DNA from: Clostridia bacterium
Lineage (GTDB): Bacteria > Bacillota > Clostridia > Oscillospirales > Acutalibacteraceae
Reading direction: 5' to 3'
Assembly: GCA_017521925.1 (NCBI GenBank)
Contig: JAFXBG010000011.1
Span: 1 to 50,517 of the forward strand
Length of the DNA: 50,517 bases
Below, piece after piece: positions 34,991-42,200 of this stretch; within the stretch, counting starts at the first letter, position 1, and each line of letters begins with the position of its first letter. Below the pieces are notes generated by a model that saw only the letters and a list, made by a program, of their open reading frames with translations, did no database searches and was not told the origin of the DNA. Both the position numbers and the translations under genes were made by a program.

Positions 34991-35542
34991 ATGACCGAAC
35001 AGTTAAAAGAAATCGGCACCCGACTTGAAGAACTCAGAGATATCTGTGGTGTATCTGCAGAAGAAATGGCTGAAAAGCTTGGCATGAGCGTCGAGGAATA
35101 TCGTAACTACGAAGAAGGTCAGCTTGACTATTCCTTCAGCTTCCTGTATAATGCCGCCTCAGTCCTTGGTGTGGAAGTCGTCGATATTATGAGCGGTGAC
35201 TCTCCCAAGCTTTCTACCTGCGTTGTTACCAAAAAAGACCAGGGTATTGTTGTAAAGCGTAACCAGTCCTATAACTATATGCACCTTGCATATACCTTCC
35301 GTAACAAAAACGCAGAGCCTATGATTGTTACAACTGAGCCTACAAACAAAATTCCCGTAATGCATACTCACGAAGGTCAGGAGTTTGACTACATTCTTTC
35401 AGGCACAATGAAGCTGTATATCGAGGATATTTCCTATGAGCTTTCTAAGGGCGACAGTGTTTACTACGATTCAAGCAAACCTCACTCTTTTAAAGCTATC
35501 GGTGACAAGCCTCTTAAGTTCCTCGCAGTAGTAATAAAGTAA
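34991..35542 (+). CDS. XRE-family regulator with C-terminal cupin domain
   Basis: 183 residues: a helix-turn-helix domain (about 5-62; VSAEEMAEKLGMSVEEYRNYE) and a cupin sensor barrel (about 100-183) with the metal-ligand pattern H-x-H, E, then H in MHTHEGQEFDYILSG and SKPHSF, so a metal site is likely. Such XRE-cupin proteins sense small ligands and often regulate the neighbouring acyl-CoA or amino-acid catabolic genes. Sandwiched between the VOR genes and an acyl-CoA synthetase, it probably reports on a short-chain acid or CoA ester (inference). RBS AAGGAG upstream, 18 bp to the next gene. Confidence 0.87.
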   Translation: MTEQLKEIGTRLEELRDICGVSAEEMAEKLGMSVEEYRNYEEGQLDYSFSFLYNAASVLGVEVVDIMSGDSPKLSTCVVTKKDQGIVVKRNQSYNYMHLAYTFRNKNAEPMIVTTEPTNKIPVMHTHEGQEFDYILSGTMKLYIEDISYELSKGDSVYYDSSKPHSFKAIGDKPLKFLAVVIK

Positions 35543-35560
35543 TTAACGGAGAATTTTGTT

Positions 35561-37288
35561 ATGGCAATTTATGAAGAATATTTAGGCAGAAGCCGTGATT
35601 CTTTTGAATCCTACGAGGACTGCTGTAAAAACTATAAGCTTACATTCAAGGCTGACTTTAACTTCGCTTATGATGTTATTGACAAGCTTGCAGAGGAAAA
35701 GCCTGACAAGCTGGCGCTTCTTTATGTAGCTGAAGACGGAACTGAAAAACGTTTTACCTTCCGTGATATGATGCTTTGGTCAAACAAGGCGGCTAACTGC
35801 CTTAAAAAGCTTGGCATCAAAAAGGGCGACAGGGTCCTGTTAGTATTAAGAAGAAGTTATCTTTTCTGGATTACCCTTCTTGGTATGCACAAAATCGGTG
35901 CCATTGTTGTTCAGGCTAACGATATGCTTAAAACAGGCGAGTACATCTACCGTTGTAATGTTGGCGGTATTTCTGCCGTTATCCTTACAGGCCACGGCAA
36001 ATGTACCGAAATTTACGACGAGGGCGAGGGCGAGTATGAATATGTTCGCCTCAAGATGGTTACTGAGCATAAAAAAGCCGGTGAGCATTGGATAGACTTT
36101 GAGGAAGAGCTGGAAAAAGCCTCCGATAAGTGGACACGCCCCACAGGCAAGGCTAATACTAAGGCGTCTGACCCTATGATGATGTGCTTCTCATCAGGTA
36201 CTACAGGTTACCCCAAGATGATTGTTCACGATTTTTCTTATCCATTGGGTCATATTGCAACAGGTGTTTTCTGGCATCGTGTTGTTGACGGCGGTCTGCA
36301 CTTCACCATTTCCGATACAGGTTGGATGAAATCTGTATGGGGTAAGCTTTACGGTCAGTGGTTCGGTGAGTCTGCAATTTTAGTTTACGATTTTGAACGT
36401 TTTGTTCCTAAAAACATCTTAACCGTTCTGGAGAAATACAAGGTTACAACCTTCTGTGTACCTCCCACAATGTACCGCTTTATTTTGCAGGAAGATGTGG
36501 CTTCTTACGACCTTTCATCCATTACTCATTGCTGTACAGCAGGTGAGGCTTTACCTTCTGATGTTTTCCTTAAGTGGAAAGAAATTACAGGGCTTGAGAT
36601 TTACGAAGGCTTTGGTCAGAGCGAAACTCCCGTTTGCGTTGGTACGTTCTATCCTTGGAACAAGCCTGTGCCCGGTTCAATGGGTCTGCCTGCTCCCGGT
36701 TTTGACATTACAGTCCGTGATTTAGACGGCAACGAGTGCAAGCAGGGTATTACAGGTGAAGTTTGCATCAAAGCTCCTACCTTAGCAACCCGTCCAAGAG
36801 GACTTCTTTGCAACTACAACTGGAGCAAGGAAGATACCAAGGAAAAGTGGTACTCAGGCTACTATCACACAGGTGATACAGCATACCGCGACGAGCAGGG
36901 CTATTTCCACTACGTCGGCAGAAATGACGACGTTATCAAGTCTTCGGGCTATCGTATAGGACCTTTTGAGGTTGAAAGTGTACTTCTTGAGCATCCAGCG
37001 GTTTTAGAGGCAGCAGTAACAGCTTATCCCCACGAAACCCGTGGTCAGATTGTTAAGGCTAACCTTGTCCTCAGAGAAGGTTATAAGCCCAGCGACGAGC
37101 TTACTGAGGAACTTCAGCAGTATGTTAAGCAGAATACTGCTCCTTATAAATATCCCAGAATTATCGAATATTTCGAATCTCTGCCCAAAACATTCTCAGG
37201 CAAAATCCGCCGAGTAGAAATCCGTGACAAAGATATTGAGAAATATAGGGCTGAGAAGAGAGCTTTAGAAAAGTTCACATCTGATTAA
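35561..37288 (+). CDS. AMP-forming acyl-CoA synthetase (short/medium chain)
   Basis: 575 residues, ANL superfamily, near the ACSM/medium-chain and acetyl-CoA-synthetase-like enzymes. SSGTTGYPKM near 207-216, YEGFGQSE near 347-354, YHTGDTAYRD, GRNDDVIKSSGYRIGPFEVE near 456-475, and catalytic K548 in FSGKIRR. It converts a carboxylic acid, ATP and CoA to acyl-CoA, AMP and PPi. Located directly after the VOR operon and its regulator, it could feed isobutyrate, isovalerate or 2-methylbutyrate as CoA esters to VOR, or run with VOR in oxidative direction. It is the second synthetase in the cluster and is not fused. RBS CGGAGAA. Confidence 0.9.
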   Translation: MAIYEEYLGRSRDSFESYEDCCKNYKLTFKADFNFAYDVIDKLAEEKPDKLALLYVAEDGTEKRFTFRDMMLWSNKAANCLKKLGIKKGDRVLLVLRRSYLFWITLLGMHKIGAIVVQANDMLKTGEYIYRCNVGGISAVILTGHGKCTEIYDEGEGEYEYVRLKMVTEHKKAGEHWIDFEEELEKASDKWTRPTGKANTKASDPMMMCFSSGTTGYPKMIVHDFSYPLGHIATGVFWHRVVDGGLHFTISDTGWMKSVWGKLYGQWFGESAILVYDFERFVPKNILTVLEKYKVTTFCVPPTMYRFILQEDVASYDLSSITHCCTAGEALPSDVFLKWKEITGLEIYEGFGQSETPVCVGTFYPWNKPVPGSMGLPAPGFDITVRDLDGNECKQGITGEVCIKAPTLATRPRGLLCNYNWSKEDTKEKWYSGYYHTGDTAYRDEQGYFHYVGRNDDVIKSSGYRIGPFEVESVLLEHPAVLEAAVTAYPHETRGQIVKANLVLREGYKPSDELTEELQQYVKQNTAPYKYPRIIEYFESLPKTFSGKIRRVEIRDKDIEKYRAEKRALEKFTSD

Positions 37289-37308
37289 TTTGCAACTTGA
37301 TATTTTAA

Positions 37309-37392
37309 TGTAGTAGGGGAGGGGTCTCCCCTCCCGAAAGTTAACGGTAAATCCGAGGTTACGGGAGGCGGAACGCCTCCCCTACAGTAGTG
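37309..37392. repeat. Palindromic intergenic repeat (MITE/REP-like)
   Basis: Two GC-rich hairpins: GGGAGGGG-TCT-CCCCTCCC (37317-37335) and GGGAGGCG-GAA-CGCCTCCC (37363-37381). The outer ends TAGGGGAGG and CCTCCCCTA are inverted. The composition differs sharply from the flanking AT-rich DNA. It could act as a terminator for the synthetase gene; no other terminator is visible there. Confidence 0.65.
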
Positions 37393-37440
37393 TTTGCAGT
37401 AAAATCAGACACACTACAATTATGTTTAATTGGTGATTTT

Positions 37441-38049
37441 ATGAAACAAAAGTTTTTTGCTTTTTTTAAGCGTTTTGGAAAATTTTTCAGATATAACTTA
37501 AAAAACTGTTTACTGCTTTTCCTGACATTTTTCAAAATCGGTGCCTTTACTTTTGGCGGCGGTCTTGCTATGATTCCTTTTATCGAACGTGAAACTGCCG
37601 AAAAGCACAAGTGGATTGATAAAGAGGATTTGCTTGATATAGTAGTAATTGCCGAGTCCACACCGGGCCCTATTGCAATTAATGCCGCTACTTTTGTAGG
37701 CTACAAAACCGCAGGAGTCTTAGGGTCAGCCTGTGCAACCTTCGGTGTTGTGCTTCCTTCGTTCCTTATTATCCTGCTGTTATCGTTCTGCCTTGATAAA
37801 GTTGTTGCACTCAAGCCCGTAGCTTATGCACTATGGGGCATAAGAGCAGGTGTGCTGGCATTGATAGCAAAATCCTTCTGGTCCCTTTTCAAAAGCTCCA
37901 AGAAAAATGTGTTTTCAATAATAATGATGATTCTTGCATTTTTAGCCGTAAGCATCTTTAAGCTTGATGTAATTATTGTTGTTGCATCTGCAGCTGTTTT
38001 AGGAATTGCGGCCTACTTTATCTCAAAGAAGGGCGGTGAGAAAAAATGA
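37441..38049 (+). CDS. Chromate transporter family protein, first half
   Basis: 202 residues, CHR (ChrA) family, single-domain form. A basic N-terminus, then FKIGAFTFGGGLAMIPFIERE near 25-45 and AESTPGPIAINAATFVGYKTAG near 62-83, the two family signatures, with about five or six hydrophobic segments. Split CHR proteins act as pairs; the partner starts inside this gene's stop (ATGA). The real substrate in gut anaerobes is unknown; chromate or sulfate-like anions are the family guess. ATG 37441 is used; a GTG at 37390 would add residues encoded by the repeat edge. Confidence 0.87.
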   Translation: MKQKFFAFFKRFGKFFRYNLKNCLLLFLTFFKIGAFTFGGGLAMIPFIERETAEKHKWIDKEDLLDIVVIAESTPGPIAINAATFVGYKTAGVLGSACATFGVVLPSFLIILLLSFCLDKVVALKPVAYALWGIRAGVLALIAKSFWSLFKSSKKNVFSIIMMILAFLAVSIFKLDVIIVVASAAVLGIAAYFISKKGGEKK

Positions 38050-38636
38050 TTTATCTTGAACTTTTTCTCACTTTCTTAAAGCTGGGTGCTTTTACCTTTG
38101 GCGGCGGTGCCGCTATGATGCCATTTATTCAGGAAGAGGCTGTAAGCAAATGGGGATTTACCCCTGAGGAAATTATCAATTTTATCGCAATTTCCGAGTC
38201 TACTCCGGGACCTTTTGCGGTCAATATTGCAACCTTTGTAGGCACTGAAAAAGGCGGTTTTTTGGGTGCGGTATGTGCAACTTTAGGTTTGGTGCTTCCG
38301 TCGTTCATAATCATTCTGGTAATTGCAAAATGCTATGAAAAATTTAAAACAAATAAAGTTGTAGCGGGAGCTATGACAGGTTTAAGACCAACCTCGGTAG
38401 GTCTTATTGCAGCCGCTACGTTGTCTATCGGTATGGAGGTGCTGTTTTCTTCAGGAGTTTCCTTGGCTACAGTTATAAGCTATGAGTTTATAGCAGCTTT
38501 GGCTATTTTTCTTGCTATGTTTTTACTTTGCTTGTTTATCAAGAAATTCAACCCTATATATGTAATTCTCATCACCGCTGCACTTGGTATTGCTGTCGGC
38601 TATGGGGGAGAACTTATGGGAATTTCCATTATATAA
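38046..38636 (+). CDS. Chromate transporter family protein, second half
   Basis: 196 residues, the paired CHR half, homologous to the preceding gene: LKLGAFTFGGGAAMMPFIQEE near 9-29 and SESTPGPFAVNIATFVGTEKGG near 49-70. About six membrane segments. It overlaps the first half by 4 bp, so the two are likely made in equal amounts and assemble as a heterodimer. Confidence 0.87.
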   Translation: MIYLELFLTFLKLGAFTFGGGAAMMPFIQEEAVSKWGFTPEEIINFIAISESTPGPFAVNIATFVGTEKGGFLGAVCATLGLVLPSFIIILVIAKCYEKFKTNKVVAGAMTGLRPTSVGLIAAATLSIGMEVLFSSGVSLATVISYEFIAALAIFLAMFLLCLFIKKFNPIYVILITAALGIAVGYGGELMGISII

Positions 38637-38637
38637 G

Positions 38638-38682
38638 TAAAACCACCTGATTAAACGAATCGTTTATCAGGTGGTTTTGTTA
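38638..38682 (+). terminator. Rho-independent terminator
   Basis: AAAACCACCTGA and TCAGGTGGTTTT, extended inward by TAAACG/CGTTTA, give a long stem after the transporter pair. Confidence 0.85.
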
Positions 38683-38698
38683 AGTTTCAAACCTTTTG

Positions 38699-38836
38699 TT
38701 TGAAGTGAAGTTATTATAAATAATAGTGAAGTTCTTTTGCTTTGCAAAAAATGAAGTTAAGTTTGCCTTGATTTGCGTAGCAAACTTCACTGACTTAGTC
38801 AACTTCACTTGCCGTCAGGCAAACTTAGTTGCGACC
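38699..38836. repeat. Short interspersed inverted/direct repeats
   Basis: GTGAAGTT/TGAAGTT occurs several times and AACTTCACT twice in inverse orientation; AAGTTTGC and GCAAACTT form an 8-bp inverted repeat, with GCC-GTCA-GGC nested further along. Low-complexity, non-coding. Confidence 0.5.
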
Positions 38837-38843
38837 TTGTCGC

Positions 38844-38990
38844 TTAGCAGCAGCCACAACCGTTGTTTGTGCCGCAACCATTGTCGCAGCCGTTGCCGCA
38901 ACCGTTGTTACCATTACCGCAGCAGCAGAGGAGAATGAGGATGATGATAATCCAGCAGCAGTTACCACCGCCAAAGAAGCCGTTACACAT
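38844..38990 (-). CDS. Small Cys/Gly/Asn-rich membrane peptide
   Basis: 48 residues on the minus strand. MCNGFFGGGNCCW is followed by the hydrophobic run IIIILILL and a tail of C, G and N (CCCGNGNNGCGNGC and onward), with 12 Cys in all. ATG at 38990; the ribosome site AAAGGGGG lies 9 bp upstream (39007-39000). Small proteins with a GGGNCCW-I(n)-CC core recur in clostridial genomes as uncharacterised products. One short membrane segment with Cys clusters on one side suggests a membrane-bound metal-binding or disulfide-linked peptide (inference). Confidence 0.75.
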   Translation of the reverse strand: MCNGFFGGGNCCWIIIILILLCCCGNGNNGCGNGCDNGCGTNNGCGCC

Positions 38991-39132
38991 TTGGTTTTGC
39001 CCCCTTTCTTGTTTACATTACATACTATTAAGGTGAGCTTGTACCGGTTACAAAATATTTTAATGTGAATTAAAGTTTTTGTTTATGAAATTGTTATTCT
39101 ACATAATACAGATTTTTTGATTTGTGCAAAAC

Positions 39133-39168
39133 GCCAAATATGTTAAAGCATATTTGGCTATGTTTTTT
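39133..39168 (+). terminator. Hairpin in the intergenic region
   Basis: GCCAAATATG and CATATTTGGC, a perfect 10-bp stem with a 6-nt loop, then TATGTTTTTT. It resembles a terminator, but no upstream plus-strand gene needs one; it may insulate the promoter at 39180. Confidence 0.5.
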
Positions 39169-39179
39169 GCCAATTTTTG

Positions 39180-39208
39180 TTGTTTTTATAAGTCAAAAAA
39201 GATATAAT
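39180..39208 (+). promoter_or_regulatory. Promoter of the starch-binding-like protein gene
   Basis: TTGTTT, 17 bp, TATAAT, 47 bp before the ATG. Confidence 0.6.
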
Positions 39209-39255
39209 TGATACGATAGCAATACTATGCTAAAAATTTAATTGGAGGTTTTTTT

Positions 39256-42200
39256 ATGCAAAAGACAAGAAAACTCATCTCGTTGCTCCTTGCAGTTATG
39301 ATGGTTCTTTCTATGTGTACTGTTGGTATGGTTAGCGTTTCAGCTTTACCTGAAGACGCTATCATCAACGACGCAGAAGGCAATGACGCAAGCGGCATCG
39401 ACGGCGATATTTTTGGTCTTATGGGCGACACTGACGATAACGATACTGTTAATGTTAAAGACGCTACTCAGATTCAAAAATTCGCAGCAAAGCTCATTGA
39501 GCTTGACGAAGCAAGCACAGCTCTTGCTGATGTTAACCTTGACGATAAGGTTAACGTTAAGGACGCAACTGCTATCCAGAAATGGGTTGCTAAGTTTGAC
39601 GTTGAAGAGCCTATCAACTGCTTGGTTTATATCCCTGCAGCAGAGCCCACAACTGTAGCAACAGTTCCTACCACTGTAGCTCCTACAGAGACTACTGCAG
39701 TCGAGACTAAGCCTACTATTCCTGTAATTATTCCTACAACTGTAGCAACAGAACCCTCTGAGGTTCCCACTACAGCTAAGCCCACAGAGGCTCCTGCAAC
39801 TACTGTAGCTCCTACAACAGCTAAGCCCACAGAGGCTCCTGCAACTACTGTAGCTCCTACAACTGCAGCTCCCACAACAGTTAAGCCCACAGAGGCTCCC
39901 GCAGAGAAAGTTACAATCTACTTCACAAACAATCAGGGTTGGGAAGTAGTAAACATCTACTACTGGGGCGGCACAGGTGCTGCTTCTGCTGAGTGGCCCG
40001 GCCAGGAAATGACTTACGTTGAAACAAGCGACCTCGGTCAGGATATCTATTCTTATGAGATTGCTGCTGACGTAGCAGGTATCGTATTCAACGGTAAAGA
40101 ATCCGCAACAAGCGAAAAGGGTAACAACTACCAGACAGTAGATATTACAGAAGGTATTGTTAACAATGCAGGTTTCTATCCTGAAGAGCAGAAGGTAGAT
40201 CCTGAAGGTCCTGACAACGACAAGTGGATTTGCGGTACATACACATATGAATCCAAAGAAGAAATCACAACAGAAGCTGACGATGTTGTTGGCCCCGGCT
40301 ACTACCTTGTTGGTACTATCGGCGGTCAGGAGCTTATGACAGCTGATACTCTTACAGCAGACAGAAAGCTTACTCAGGCTTCTAACGGCGACTATGTTCT
40401 TTTCTGGACAACTACAGGCGGCGACGAATATAAGGTTGCTTACTACGATGGTACAGAAATCACAAAGTTATTCAAAGCTGAGGGTGAGGATCCCTACATT
40501 ATCGGTAAAGAATCCAATAAGATTGGCTACTGTAAGGTTGAGTTCAACCCCGAAGGTAAAGACAATTGGTCATATAAATATATGACAATTAACGTAACTA
40601 CAGAGCGTCCCGATGATCCTGAAGATACAGGAAACCAGGATGCAACCCAGAAGCCCCAGGGCGAAAAGTCTCTTATCCTTCTCAGAGGCGACTTCAACGA
40701 TTGGAAGGGCGACGACTTAACATTCTACAAGACTTCTGATCCTGATGTTGTTACAATTACAATTGAGTTAGAAGCCGGCAAGTATGAGTTCAAACTCAGA
40801 GACAGAAACGGCGAAAGCTTATGGTATGGTAACCCTGGTACAATCAAGGATACAACATATCCCGATTCTAAGAACGGTTGGGAAATGAAAGAAACCGATG
40901 GTAACTGTACATTAGAAGCAACAGGCGGTACTTACACATTCAACTTCAATACTTCTACAAAGAAGCTTACAGTTCTTCACAACGTACCTGTTGTAACAGA
41001 CCCTGCTGAAACAACAAAGGCAGACGAGCAGGAAACAACTCAGAAGCCCCAGGGTGAAAAGTCTCTTATCCTTCTCAGAGGCGACTTCAACGATTGGAAG
41101 GGCGACGACTTAACATTCTATAAGACTTCTGATCCTGACGTTGTTACAATTACAATTGAGTTAGAAGCCGGTAAGTATGAGTTCAAACTCAGAGACAGAA
41201 ACGGTGACGATCTTTGGTATGGTAACCCTGGTACAATCAAGGATACAACATATCCCGAGTCTAAGAACGGTTGGGAAATGAAAGAAACCGATGGTAACTG
41301 TACATTAGAAGCAACAGGCGGTACTTACACATTCAACTTCAATACTTCTACAAAGAAGCTCACAGTTCTTCACAACGTACCTGTTGTAACAGATCCTGTT
41401 GAAACAACAAAAGTTGACGAGCAGGAAACAACTAAGGTTGACCAGCAGGAAACAACTAAGGTTGACGAGCAGGAGACAACAAAGGTTGACGAGCAGGAAA
41501 CTACTCAGAAGCCCCAGGGTGAAAAGTCTCTTATTATTCTCAGAGGCGATTTCAACAACTGGGAAGGCGAAAAAGACACATTCTTAACAACATCCAATCC
41601 TGACATTGTTACTGTTACTATTGAGTTAGAAGCTGGTACATATAATTTTAAACTCAGAGACAGAAGTGGTGACGATCTTTGGTATGGTAACAATGGTACA
41701 ATCAAAGATTCAACAGGTGAAGGCGGTTGGACTTTCACTAAAACCGAAGGTATGGGTGGCCACTGTACATTAGAAGCTACTGGCGGTACCTACACATTCA
41801 ACTTCAACACTTCTACAAAGAAGCTTGTTGTTCTTCACAACGGTTCTGTTGTAACAGATCCTATTGAGGATAACACTGATAATGATGATCCTGATGTAGT
41901 AGATGCAGGTTACTACCTCGTTGGTAAGTTAAACGGCAAAGAGTACTGGGATGCTGCATCCATTACAGCTGACAGAAAGCTCAAGGAAACTTCCACTGAG
42001 GGCGAGTACAAGCTTAACTGGACATTCTATGATGGCGATCAGGTTAAGGTAGTATACTTTGATGGTACAAGCATAAAGACTTGGTACAAGGATAATGCTG
42101 ACAACTACAATATCGATTCCAAAAAGGCTGGAGACGGTGTATTATATTTCAGACCTGAAGGTAATGACAGCTGGTCCTACACATTCTTCACAGTACAGCC

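Noticed and set aside
39133-39158. Riboswitch before the starch-binding-like gene
   Set aside because: Only a single simple hairpin, upstream of the -35 box and so not in the leader RNA.
41403-41505. Possible CRISPR-like array (24-bp repeats)
   Set aside because: The repeats are in frame, contiguous without unique spacers, and code for a linker.
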